From Arion vulgaris (Eukaryota > Mollusca > Gastropoda > Stylommatophora > Arionidae), in NCBI GenBank assembly GCA_020796225.1, contig CM036775.1:2542893-2606892 (forward strand): DNA of 64,000 nucleotides, read 5' to 3'. Under the pieces are notes generated by a model. That model was not told the origin of the DNA. It ran no database searches and was given only the letters and a program-made list of their open reading frames with translations. Shown here one piece after another: positions 53,765-63,928 of this stretch. Position numbers and translations under genes: made by a program. Each line of letters starts with the position of its first letter. Within the stretch, counting starts at the first letter, position 1.

Positions 53765-54470
53765 TTCATTTCTCATCCACCGAAAGGGATGACAACAGCC
53801 TCAGACGTGTGCTATTCCACTTATCTCGTGTGTCATGACTGTATAATACAGTCCCTACCATTGGTTGGTCAGACTCTACCTGAGTAGGAGACTCCGCAAC
53901 ACTAAGCATAGCACTACACGGCTAGAGTTGTTGTTGGAGGTTGCTGGGTCTGAAAGAAAGCCGGGTGCTCTCCCCAATGCACTACAGGAAAAAGAGTGAA
54001 AACTCAAAATTCCTGGGATTCAACCTGCTGCCTTGTAGGTCGGCTGGGGACAACAAAAGGCTGGCGGAGAGCGAACCCAGTAAACGCTGGCTGAAACCGG
54101 ACACATCGCCGAAGGATAAGCACCAGAACTACAAATGAAGCTAAAGATGTGACGTAAACACACCCAAGCTAAGGCTGCATGAATCAGATTTCCCAATACA
54201 TAAATAAAATGTATGGAGAAATATGATACATCAGTTTAAGGGTGATCGCGAGAGAGAGATAATTCCTGGGGTTCAAAGACAACAACAACCACTGGTTGGA
54301 CATACATGATTAGGGTTGGACATACATGATTAGGGTTGGACATACATGATTAGGGTTGGACATGTGGGTGTTGTTTGTTCTGTCTTTTTGCGCAGTCTTC
54401 CCTGCTCCTCTGTAGTACGACGATTCTCAGCTTCGCGAGTTCCTCTTATGTTGCTGCAGCGTCCCATTGT
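53765..54470 (+). repeat. Dispersed repeats, copies at 31805-32345 and 7815-7985
   Basis: 53765-53900 and 54370-54470 match 31890-32120. Between them, 53990-54165 is an inverted copy of 7815-7985, and 54290-54365 has four copies of ttggacatacatgattaggg. Confidence 0.78.
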
Positions 54471-54697
54471 TAAACCCATCAGTGTGATGGTCGCCTACCA
54501 CTGAGAGCCACACAGAAAAAGTATAATGGGTACAAAGCAAAAGGAAGACCACGCAAAAGATGTTGCGACGGCATCAATAACAGCCTTACAAAAATTAATA
54601 TCAGCTTACAGTGTCTTAAAACAAGCACACACAAGATCACTACGTCCCCCAACACTTCTATAAAGAAGTAAATGGTGGAAGAGAAGATGAAGAAGAA
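54469..54697 (+). mobile_element. LINE e, 229-base 5'-truncated insertion
   Basis: Carries only the family 3' end (a CLKTSTHKITTSPNTSIKK-like tail and aag repeats). The 10-base gcgtcccatt is duplicated at 54459-54468 and 54698-54707. Confidence 0.93.
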
Positions 54698-54967
54698 GCG
54701 TCCCATTTGGTGATCTTGTGTGTGAGATTTCCAGCATGTGGTGTCAGTATTGGATAATTATAGAGACACTTCTATTGGTGCTACTGAGCTCGCGCTCTAC
54801 AGCCGCGACTTTTCTGTGTAAGAAAGAGACATCAAACAGACTTCTTGAAGAACTGTTTGATGCATGGAAAGCCATAAAGAAAACGACCAGATACCGGGGA
54901 AAGTAGAGTACAACTGGTAAGACCCTATGCTTCACGAGGAGCGTAGAGGAATAAGTTAGTAACATAC
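54698..54967. other. Intron; end of dispersed repeat
   Basis: The repeat shared with 31805-32345 resumes after the LINE insertion until about 54830. The rest, up to the donor of the exon at 54968, is unremarkable. Confidence 0.55.
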
Positions 54968-55036
54968 CTAGATGGGTAGCGGATGACAGGTAACTTGAGT
55001 TGCCATGTGATAGTCCATCTGGATAACCTCTAGATT
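54968..55036 (-). CDS. Internal exon (69 bp) of the minus-strand gene
   Basis: Minus-strand borders are ctttgttcacag and gtatgtta, both good. The exon is phase 1 at both ends, 23 codons, and encodes ESRGYPDGLSHGNSSYLSSA then THL. It joins in frame to the exon at 51485-51556 to give a continuous Ser/His/Tyr-rich then Pro/Leu-rich segment. Upstream exons would lie at higher coordinates; none was found with confidence up to 64000. Confidence 0.7.
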   Translation of the reverse strand, partial: NLEVIQMDYHMATQVTCHPLPI

Positions 55037-55069
55037 CTGTGAACAAAGATAGATACGGTTATTAGCTGA

Positions 55070-55280
55070 TGTATATCAAGACTTCTTGGGAACAATAGAT
55101 CTATACGAAGAATCAAAATTAAAGAAACTGCTGATGCTACAATAAGAAAGATAATTGAGGTATATGGACATATAAGACACGGCTGGAAGAACACAATTAT
55201 GGAAGAGGCATGCCGCAAATAAAGAAGAAAAGACCACGGAGAAGATGGATTCAGGATGTAACTGATGATTGATGGATGAG
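55070..55280 (+). mobile_element. LINE d fragment, degraded
   Basis: Matches 42560-42740 with many one-base deletions (aagaaactgctgatgctac, cggagaagatggattcagga). Confidence 0.75.
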
Positions 55281-55299
55281 TGAGGTAGCCCGACAGAGT

Positions 55300-55465
55300 G
55301 TCAATGGTTATGGTCTCAAACTCGCGACGGTGAAGAAGATCCTGTAATAGAGACAATGGTTACAGTCATGGACCAGTATGGTCACTGCCAGGAAGATAGA
55401 CAGATGATCTCTGTAATAGAGACAATGGTTGCGGTCATGGACCAGTATGGTCACTGCAAGAGGAA
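55300..55465 (+). repeat. Direct repeat, ~74 bp, 2 copies
   Basis: tgtaatagagacaatggtt and catggaccagtatggtcact occur twice. Confidence 0.9.
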
Positions 55466-55504
55466 ATCAATGACAGACTACCTTCCAAGACAATGCCTAG
55501 AAAA

Positions 55505-55755
55505 CCCCAATAATAATATGGAATTATAAAAGACATGAAGGGTTGGAGAAGACCATCATGGAAGGAGGCATGCCGGCTAAGCAAAGAAGAGGAAGACCAC
55601 AAAGAAGAGGAAGACCATGGACAAGATGGATTCAGGATGTAACTAATGGTTTGAACATGACGCTGCAGAGACAGGACATCTGACCTATGACAGAAAAATT
55701 CAAAGGATTGTTAGGTGGAAAATTCTGCTCATGACAAGCTATTTGATGAAGATCT
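55505..55755 (+). mobile_element. LINE d 3' fragment
   Basis: GLEKTIMEGGMPAKQRRGRP with a duplicated RRGRP codon run, then IQDVTNGLNMT and the family end. Confidence 0.88.
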
Positions 55756-56048
55756 GACAGAAAAACACTACTAGAACAATAAATCTACCTGATGCCAACA
55801 TAGAAGAATCTGCTTGTCAGCTGGAGCACACCTCCTGGTAGAAGAAGACTAGCTGGTCAATAATGGTTCCAACGGTTTGCATTCTAGACAGATTTTGAGA
55901 GCATGGGATCCATCTTGGTCTTTTGGTGGTTTTACTGCGCTGTAGGTAATCTCCCAGGCCACTCGCAGTGACGCACACCATTGCCTTGCTTTGTCAAACA
56001 AATAAATCATTTCTTGATAAAGTCAGTGACAACAACAAGAAATTGATA
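55756..56048. other. No recognised feature
   Basis: A minus-strand open stretch (QWCASLRVAWEITYSAVK) near 55900-55990 lacks splice borders; see rejected items. Confidence 0.4.
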
Positions 56049-56099
56049 TACTAATCTTCTTCTTCTTTGCGTTCCGTTTCGTATGCTCGTCTGAACAAT
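56049..56099 (-). mobile_element. LINE 3' tail, same as at 34559
   Basis: cttcttcttctttgcgttcc and cgtatgctcgtctgaacaat match the (gaa)n-ended tail at 34559-34610. The 18 bp array begins directly after it. Confidence 0.7.
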
Positions 56100-58263
56100 A
56101 AGATGGGTAACAAAGATAATGAGAGAAACAAGGATAATGAGAGAAACAAGGATAATGAGATAAACAAGGATAATGAGATAAACAAGAATAATGAGATAAA
56201 CAAGGATAATGAGAGAAACAAGGAAGAGATAAACAAGGATAATGAGATAAACAAGGATAATGAGATAAACAAGGATAATGAGATAAACAAGGATAATGAG
56301 ATAAACAAGGATAATGAGATAAACAAGGATAATGAGATAAACAGGGATAATGAGAGAAACAGATGAGATAAACAATGATAATGAGATAAACAATGATAAT
56401 GAGATAAACAATGATAATGAGATAAACAAGGATAATGAGATAAACAGGATAATGAAACAATGATAATGAGGGAAACAAGGATAATGAGAGAAACAAGGAT
56501 AATGAGAGAAACAAGGATAATGAGATAAACAAGGATAATGAGATAAACAAGGATAATGAGATAAACAGGATAATGAATAAACAGGGATAGTGAGAAACAG
56601 GATAATGAGATAAACAAGGATAATGAGATAAACAAGGATAATGAGATAAACAAGGATAATGAGATAAACAAGGATAATGAGATAAACAGGGATAATGGGA
56701 AACAAGGATAATGAAAAAACAAGGATAATGAGATAAACAAGGATAATGATAAACAGGATAATGAGATAAACAGGATAATAGAGAAACAGATAATGAGATA
56801 AACAATGATAATGAGATAAACAAGGATAATGAGATAAACAAGGACAATGAGATAAACAGGATAATGAAAGAAACAATGATAATGGGAAACAAGGATAATG
56901 AAAACAAGGATAATAGCAGAAACAAGGATAATGAGAGAAACAGGGATAGTGAGAGAAACAAGGATAATGAGAGAAACAGGGATAATGAGATAAACAAGGA
57001 TAATGAGATAAACAAGGATAATGAGATAAACAAGGATAATGAGATAAACAAGGATAATGAGATAAACAAGGATAATGAGATAAACAGGATAATGAGGAAA
57101 AAAGGATAATGAAAGAAACAAGGATAATGAGATAAACAAGGATAATGAGATAAACAAGGATAATGAGATAAACAGGGATAATGAGAAAACAGATAATGAG
57201 ATAAACAATGATATGGATAAAGCAAGGATATGAGATAAACAAGGATAATGAGATAAACAGATAATGAAAGAAACAATGATAATGAGGAAACAAGGATAAT
57301 GGAGAAACAGGATATGAGACAACAAGGATCTGAGAGAAACGGGATAGTGAAACAAGGATAATGAGACAGGGATATGAGTTAACAAGGATAATGAGATAAA
57401 CAAGATAATGAGATAAACAAGGATAATGAGATAAACAAGGATAATGAGATAAACAGGATAATGAGATAAAAAGGATATGAGATAAACAGGGATAATGAGA
57501 GAAACAGGATAATGAGGGAACAAGGAAATGAAAGAACAAGGATAATGAGATAAACAAGATATGAGATAAACAAGGATAATGAGATAACAGGATAGTGAGA
57601 GAAACAGGATAATGAATAAACAAGGATAATGGAAAACAGATAATGAGATAACAAGGATATGGATAAACAAGGATAATGTGATAAACAGGGATAATGAAAG
57701 AACAAGAGATAATGAGAGAAACAAGATATGAGAGAAACAAGGATAATGAAGCAAGAGATAAAGGAACAAGAGTAATGAGAGAAACAAGGATAATGAAACA
57801 GGATAAGAGAGACAAGGATAATGAAGAACAAGGATAGTGAGAGAAACAAGGATAATGAAAGAAACAAGGATAATGAGAGAAACAAGAGATAATGAGATAA
57901 ACAAGGATAATGAGAGAAACAAGGATAATGAGAGAAACAGGGATAATGAGAGAAACAGGGATAATGAGAGAAACAGGGATAGTGAGAGAAACAAGGATAA
58001 TGATAGAAACAGGGATAGTGAGAGAAACAAGGATAATGAAAGAAACAGGGATAATGAGAGAAACAAGGATAATGAAAGAAACAAGGATAATGAGAGATAC
58101 GTGGATAATGAGATAAACAAGAATAATAAGAGAAACAGGGATGAGATAAACAGGGATGAGATAAACAGGGATAATGAGAGAAACAGGGATAATGAGAGAA
58201 ACAATGATGGAAACAAGATAACAGGAAACAATGATAATGAGAGAAACAAGGGTAATGAGAGTA
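56100..58263 (+). repeat. Minisatellite, 18 bp unit, ~118 copies
   Basis: Unit caaggataatgagataaa plus variants gagagaaa, cagggata, caatgata. As 18 is 6 codons, frames stay open; the long minus-strand Leu/Ser/Ile-rich frames and plus-strand Asn/Asp/Lys/Glu peptides are by-products. From about 57180 to 57830 units carry many one- or two-base deletions; both ends are regular. Confidence 0.97.
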
Positions 58264-58664
58264 CTAACTTTCTGTGTGGGAGGAAGCCCGTGTGTAGAGA
58301 CAGCTTTCTCTCGGTCGCGGAATGATACAAACATATGCCCTGGTGTCACCAAGTTCTGAAACATCACAAGAGGTCATATGAATACATTTATAAAGAATAC
58401 ATTTATAAAGGTCAGATGCATACATAATTCAATTAAGCATGAAATTAAAAATGCCCCGTGGCATATGCATGCCGTTAGGTACGAAATGCATGCAATATCA
58501 CATGCCGATTCCCTAATGTGCAGGAGGTAGGAGGGACGATTCCTTTCCTCACTTGAGATGCAGGAAAATGAATACGTATTGAGCTATTCCATTCCACAAT
58601 GTCATCATTGGCCTCTTTGTCTCAGGAAAATAGTCTTCGTCAAGGTTTGTTATGCTGAATCACA
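58264..58664. other. No recognised feature
   Basis: Includes a small duplication of acatttataaag near 58385-58415 and a GC-balanced stretch. No coding support. Confidence 0.5.
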
Positions 58665-59034
58665 ACGGTTTGTGGCTGTAATGTCATATTACGGAATAAG
58701 GAACACTGCTAGACTGTGTTAGAGCTATATATAGAAGTGAAGTGTCAAACGACAAAACTACGGAATAAAGAACATACTAGACTGTTGACATATATCAGAG
58801 AAAGTGTCAACAACAAACTACGGAATAAAATGAACACTGCTAGACTGTGTTAGAGCCATATATATAGAAAGTGAAAGTGTCAAACGAACAAAACTACGGA
58901 ATAAATGAACACTGCTAGACTTGTAGGCCTATATCAGAAAGTAAAGTGTCAAACGAACAAAACTACGGAATAAAATGAACACTGCTAGACTGTGTTAGAG
59001 CCATATATATAGAAAGTGAAAGTGTCATACGAAC
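58665..59034 (+). repeat. Tandem array, ~75 bp unit, 5 copies
   Basis: Unit aactacggaataaaatgaac, actgctagactgtgttagag, ccatatatatagaaagtgaa, agtgtcaaacgaac with length variation. It leads straight into LINE f. Confidence 0.92.
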
Positions 59035-59935
59035 AAGCGCCGGACTCACAAATTGGTTTCCAGTAACATCAGGAGTACGGCAAGGATGTGTTTTATCACC
59101 TCTCCTCTTTATTATATACATGGATAGTATCACCAAAATAGATGAAACATCACTCAACGCAGACCAACATAATGAACTGCTCTTTGCTGACGACCAGTGT
59201 TTATTCCATAATAATATTGAACAGCTTCAAGAACACATAAACTTACACAACAATAGCTGCCTCAAATACAACATGAAGATCAACATTCAAAAGACAGAAG
59301 TCATGACTATAAGCAGAGAACATAAAGATATCAACATACAAATAAATGACCAAACGCTAAAGCAGGTGAGAGAATTCAAATACCTTGGAAGTATCTTCAC
59401 ATCTGATAGTAGACTGGACAGAGAGATCGAAACTAGAATCCAGCAAGCCAACAACATTACATACCAGCTTACCCCAATTTTGAAACACCCAGCTATTCCA
59501 GTAGTGACTAAAGACAGATTATAAATTCAATCTTTATATCAACACTGTGCTACCAGTGACAAACATGGGCACTGACAAAAGAACAAGAAAGGAAAATTAC
59601 CACATGCGAAATGAGATGCCTGAGGAAAGCAGTAAATAAAACAAGAAGAGACCATATAAGAAATGAGAAATTAGAAGAACAGTCGGAACAACACCTGCTA
59701 TTAGATTTATTGAAAAACAGAGACTCAAATGGTTTGGCCACTTGGTCAGAATGAACCCGAATACACCAGTTGCAAGAGCGTACAACCTGAAAATGGAATC
59801 ATCAAGAGGAAAGGGCAGACCAAGAAAAGATGGGTTGATGGAGTTACAGACATCTTAAAACTCCACAATACCACACCATATCAAGCGACCGAGCGTGCAT
59901 TATCTCCGAAACCGATCATCAGTTAAACCTGCTAC
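59035..59935 (+). pseudogene. LINE f RT motif B to C-terminus, broken
   Basis: Plus strand, in order: a NWFPVTSGVRQGCVLSPLLF motif B (partly out of frame), FIIYMDSITKID, ELLFADDQCLFHNNIEQLQE (motif C with FADD), INIQKTEVMTIS, VREFKYLGSIFTSDSRLDRE, then after a stop near 59522 the segments LCYQ-QTWALTKEQERKITTC and FIEKQRLKWFGHLVRMNPNT and a KGRPRKDGLMEL-type tail. An A run of 26 follows. It is 5' truncated and has at least two frame breaks. Confidence 0.9.
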
Positions 59936-59945
59936 GCCTAGCGGC

Positions 59946-59971
<26 letters not shown>
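59946..59971. repeat. A26 homopolymer
   Basis: An uninterrupted A run next to the LINE f end; could be its tail or that of a separate insertion. Confidence 0.95.
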
Positions 59972-59974
<3 letters not shown>

Positions 59975-59976
<2 letters not shown>

Positions 59977-60419
59977 TGTCATATTCTGGAGTGACAATCC
60001 TTGCCACAGTTACTGCTGGTGAAAATGGAGGAGTCTGGAGTTGATACATAGGATGTTCTCTCTGCACTTCGCGCTCTCTCGTCTTCATCTTTTATGATGT
60101 TTTTCTTCTGTTCTTTTCGAGCCGCCCTTCATTGCCGCTCGCCATGTTTGTCTGTCTTTGCCCAGCCGCTCCCAATTTTCTTTGTCTACGGCGCTTGAAG
60201 TTAGACCACGATTGCAGTTGTCAATGAAGCGTATAATGGGCGCTTCCATGCTGTCTAGTCACCAGTTTCAAAGAAGACCATATAGAATGTTCTTTAGAAT
60301 TCTATCATCGCTCATTCGTCACCATTCATGTTCCAAAGCCATCTCAGACGTCGTTGACTCAGCGAGAGATAGCTGGCTGTGCTCAGTAAAACGCTCGTCT
60401 TCCGGGCTAGGCAACGGAT
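59975..60419. other. No recognised feature
   Basis: A 93-codon plus-strand open frame (60158-60439) contains no recognised domain. Part of it near 60370-60412 faintly resembles the 47-base unit (agctggctgtg, acgctcg, aggcaa). Confidence 0.45.
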
Positions 60420-60690
60420 TCTTCTTCTTCACCTTTTAACTCCCAACGGAGCATAGGTCTTCAACAAACTTCTTCCAGCTCTTCCTCTTTCTTGCCATCC
60501 CTTCAAACTATTTCCATGTTTTACCTATCCTTTTAATATCAGCCTCCAGCTTTCTTCTTCAGGTCTGTCTAGGCCTTCCCCTACTCCTCTTTCCCTGCGG
60601 GTTCCAAAACAGTATCTGCATTGCAATGCTTCCAGTCAGTCTTCTCAATGTATGTCCTACCCATCGCCATCTTTTGCTGAGCTCTTTCTC
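60420..60690 (-). mobile_element. LINE b 3' fragment
   Basis: Matches 23515-23780 (ctcccaacggagcataggtc, gtctaggccttcccctact, gcgggttccaaaacagtat) and ends where the 38-base array starts. Confidence 0.9.
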
Positions 60691-61140
60691 CACTAGTACC
60701 AGCTTAGTAGGCGACAGATTGCTTTCTCCACTAGTACCAGCTTAGTAGGCGACAGATTGCTTTCTCCACTAGTACCAGCTTAGTAGGCGACAGATTGCTT
60801 TCTCCACTAGTACCAGCTTAGTAGGCGACAGATTGCTTTCTCCACTAGTACCAGCTTAGTAGGCGACAGATTGCTTTCTCCACTAGTACCAGCTTAGTAG
60901 GCGACAGATTGCTTTCTCCACTAGTACCAGCTTAGTAGGCGACAGATTGCTTTCTCCACTAGTACCAGCTTAGTAGGCGACAGATTGCTTTCTCCACTAG
61001 TACCAGCTTAGTAGGCGACAGATTGCTTTCTCCACTAGTACCAGCTTAGTAGGCGACAGATTGCTTTCTCCACTAGTACCAGCTTAGTAGGCGACAGATT
61101 GCTTTCTCCACTAGTACCAGCTTAGTAGGCGACAGATTGC
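60680..61140 (+). repeat. Minisatellite, 38 bp unit, 12 copies, identical
   Basis: Unit gctttctccactagtaccag then cttagtaggcgacagatt. Copies are identical throughout. The first half of the unit equals the LINE b sequence at its left edge (ctctttctccactagtacca). Confidence 0.98.
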
Positions 61141-61147
61141 TATAGAA

Positions 61148-61438
61148 TTAGTTTTGCGGTTCCAACTCCACAATGTATGCATTATAATCAACCAAATAAA
61201 ATGTCATGTGCCTTTTCCGACTTATGGTGAAGTCAGTTCCATTTCTAGCTTTTAGTGCAGGAGGAGAGGCGATTTCTTTGCTCCGTGGGAACATCAGTGA
61301 GATTAAACTCACACCTCTTGCTTCGAGTTGAAAGGGAACTTGACAATTACGCCATTTGTCATTCAAAATAATGTGGGCTTCTGTGGCGAAATCGTTTGCC
61401 TGGTGTTGTGAAGGTGTAGTTCCAGTCAGGACCACGTC
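61148..61438 (-). CDS. Possible exon with unidentified 95-residue frame
   Basis: Minus-strand open frame ending at TAA 61148-61150. It begins after a stop and a possible acceptor (acacgtaaacag), which has a poor pyrimidine tract; no ATG fits. Residues include TPSQHQANDFATEAHIILND, KWRNCQVPFQLEARGVSLIS and FTISRKRHMTFYLVDYNAYI. Codon use is varied and not repeat-like, unlike most open frames around it. I do not recognise the family. A fragment of an unknown mobile element is an alternative. Confidence 0.3.
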   Translation of the reverse strand, partial: DVVLTGTTPSQHQANDFATEAHIILNDKWRNCQVPFQLEARGVSLISLMFPRSKEIASPPALKARNGTDFTISRKRHMTFYLVDYNAYIVELEPQN

Positions 61439-61440
61439 GT

Positions 61441-61889
61441 CTGTTTACGTGTATCTGTTTACTGGAGATCCTGACAATTAGCTGAGCATCTCTGAAGTAG
61501 GAGACGCAATGCTTGTATCTCTGAAGTATTCCAGATATATATGGAACTGCAGTAAAACTATTTGATTGGCAAAACACGTAATTACAAAGTTGTAAGCTTT
61601 ATAACTATATGGGTATATGTTGCATGTATTCAAGTTATATATTTACTAGATGTTCATTGTTTCTTTTCCTTTCTATTTCTAGTTTATGTGTTTGTGTTAC
61701 ATTTATTTGTTATTCGTTTTATTCCAGATGTTCCTTAGATACGTTTGTATTTGGTCGTCCATTTGTGTTTCATTTTAATTTGTCACTCCTGTTTGTTCGT
61801 TTGTTGATAAAGGCCTTGTTGGTCGAAACGTTGCTGTATTTGTCATTGTTTTTGTAATTTGTAAAACTACAGTACTTTGTAATTACGTG
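61441..61889. other. No recognised feature
   Basis: An 82-codon plus-strand frame (61609-61857) is Phe/Leu-rich. It has no convincing start context or domain. Confidence 0.45.
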
Positions 61890-61985
61890 TTTTATCTCTG
61901 AAGTATGAGACGGCCATGCTTGTATCTCTGAAGTATGAGACGGCCATGCTTGTATCTCTGAAGCAGGAGACGGCCATGCTTGTAT
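61890..61985 (+). repeat. Tandem array, 30 bp unit, 3 copies
   Basis: Unit atctctgaagtatgagacgg, ccatgcttgt. An older copy lies at 61488-61520 (atctctgaagtaggagacgc). A 23-base duplication of the cagtactttgtaattacgtg context also links 61575 and 61870. Confidence 0.93.
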
Positions 61986-62201
61986 GGCAAAGAAATCAAT
62001 CAAATGGAAAGCAGACTTTCCTGCAAAAACCAGTCAGACTTGCCACACCAGGCGCCATGGTTACGCCTGAATTCATATCGGACGAATGTAGAAGAAGAAG
62101 AATTGCTGCGGAGTTGGTGTTTTGTGTAACACTTTCAGCATGTATCGTGCTGTTTGTGTCGAAAGGGACGGAGCCATGTGCGGAAACCCGATTCAATGAA
62201 G

Positions 62202-62402
62202 TTTTTTTCCGATCCAGAAGCACTTGAGCTTTCAGCTCTTCGGCTCGGTGCCATGGACATCGTAACCCTTCAGTTCGGTGCCACGAACACCGTAAATCTG
62301 GGAATCTGTGGCTTTTCTGCCATCCCGCGGAATTGAACCCGCACACACAGGGGGATAGTCACCCGTAGTCCAACGCGCTACGAACACGCTAGGCAGACGG
62401 GC
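62202..62402 (-). mobile_element. SINE D with target duplication
   Basis: Full copy on the minus strand: head gcgtgttcgtagcgcgttgg (A-box-like), gcgggttcaattccgcggg (B box), body, and an A run. attcaatgaag is duplicated at 62191-62201 and 62403-62413. Confidence 0.95.
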
Positions 62403-62469
62403 ATTCAATGAAGTTAAAACCCTTCCTATTGGACCCGTTAGTTCTACCTCTGAAGTCGGAGAAGAAACC

Positions 62470-62722
62470 ACCTGTGTGTTGCTGGGACTCGCATGGGGAG
62501 CAAAGAATAGTAACACTGCCACCTACAAGGTATGTCGTCAGAGGCGACTGAGGTAGGGGCCAGGAAGATACCTTAGTAAATAAAAAGCGTCGCAGAAATA
62601 GGATGTGCTGGTCTACTTGTAGGCGCATAACTGGCACACCGTACAACCGATCTTAGGATCGGATTATATACAATTGAGAAAGAGTGATTAACAAGTGGTC
62701 GATATGAAGCGTTGGAAGAAAA
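62470..62722 (+). mobile_element. SINE A, complete
   Basis: gtgttgctgggactcgcatg head, core tatgtcgtcagaggcgactg and gtggtcgatatgaagcgttg tail are all present. No clear target duplication was found. Confidence 0.88.
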
Positions 62723-63340
62723 AGAAGAGAAGAAAAGTAGAAGATGGAGAAGAAAATGAAGAAGAAATCAGTTATCTAAAGTAGGTCGATGTAACTAGAC
62801 AATGTCTGTCAATCATCAAGAATGCGCTCGGGAAACCCTCACTTCAAATGCTGAATTGAACACCAAGACAACGCGTGTACAAAGCAAATGCACTAATCAT
62901 TAATCTATCGCGGCTGGTATTGACACTTTCAACAACATTATATCTACCACCTCCCATGCTCCTCCCTTTCATATCTACAAAACTGTTTGTATTCCTTATG
63001 GACGACACATCACACAATCTCCCGGACAGTAACTACCATGACTACCTAGGTCTACCGTTTACTTTCAAGGCTCTAAGTCAAGAATCATACGGTCGTCGAC
63101 ACAGTCGCACATACGGTGAATATGATTTACTTGTTGAATATAATATGCAAGTATATTTGCTGACTGGATAAGGAAACATTGGATAAGATTATTTATTTTA
63201 TCCCCAGTGTTCTTTGATGTGATAATTTCCAGTGTTGATTTAAGAGATATAATTAGATGTGATTTTGTGAAATGTCAGAGTAGAGAGATATCTTATGTGA
63301 CGACATTGAAGGTGGGTTCATAGAGATTACCACTGATAGA
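62723..63340. other. No recognised gene
   Basis: A 98-codon plus-strand open frame (62875-63171) with an ATG is the only candidate. It has no domain and no splice support. Confidence 0.45.
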
Positions 63341-63341
63341 A

Positions 63342-63367
63342 AGTGTGTGTGTGTGTGTGTGTGTGTG
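63342..63367. repeat. (GT)n microsatellite
   Basis: About 13 gt dinucleotides. Confidence 0.97.
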
Positions 63368-63474
63368 AAGGGAGGAAGGGGCGGGGTGGTAGACGGAAGG
63401 CGAGAAGAGAACGGGAACATGTATGCAATGGTGTCATATTGAAAGTTTATATGAAGACAATTATCAAGAAGGTG

Positions 63475-63690
63475 TGACAAGAGATGAATAAGATGTAGAT
63501 AATGAAGATAATGACAAAGAAGATGATGATGAAGAAGATAAACAAGATGAAGATAAAGAGGAATATGATAAAGAAGATGAAGATAAAGGAATATGATAAA
63601 GAAGATGAAGATAAGAGAATATGATAAAGAAAAAGAATAAGATGATGAAAAAGATAAATAAGATGACGAAGATGAAGAATGAAAATATGA
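63475..63690 (+). repeat. Purine-rich gat/aag tract
   Basis: Degenerate repeats of gaagatgaagataaaga with irregular spacing. The minus-strand Ser/Phe/Leu frames through it are by-products. Confidence 0.92.
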
Positions 63691-63720
63691 AAAGAAAGGA
63701 TAGTACGAGAGACTGAGAGG

Positions 63721-63928
63721 TTTTTTTTTTTTCCGATCCAGAAGCACTTGAGCTTTTCAGCTCTTCGGCTCGGTGCCATGGACATCGTAACCCTTCGGTT
63801 CGGTGCCACGAACACCGTAAATCTGGAGAATCTGTGGCTTTTTCTGCCATCCCGCGGAATTGAACCCGCACACACAGAGGATAGTCACCCGTAGTCCAAC
63901 GCGCTAGGAACACGCTGGGCAGACGGGC
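63721..63928 (-). mobile_element. SINE D inserted in a 25 bp array, with target duplication
   Basis: Full copy ending in a 12-base A run on the minus strand. gactgagagg lies at 63711-63720 and 63929-63938; the second copy is also the start of the 25-base tandem unit. Confidence 0.96.

Noticed and set aside
55860..56000. Minus-strand stretch QWCASLRVAWEIT, faintly like the WCA..AW pattern of AUTS2-family proteins
   Set aside because: Similarity covers few residues, a stop follows after about 50 codons, and no acceptor and donor frame it. Treated as chance.
56007..58367. Very long minus-strand Leu/Ser/Ile-rich frames (up to 786 codons)
   Set aside because: Hydrophobic look comes from the 18 bp unit on the complementary strand; no membrane-protein features outside the repeat.
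62875..63171. 98-codon plus-strand frame with ATG
   Set aside because: No recognised domain, no splice borders and no repeat family; could be chance in this AT-balanced region.
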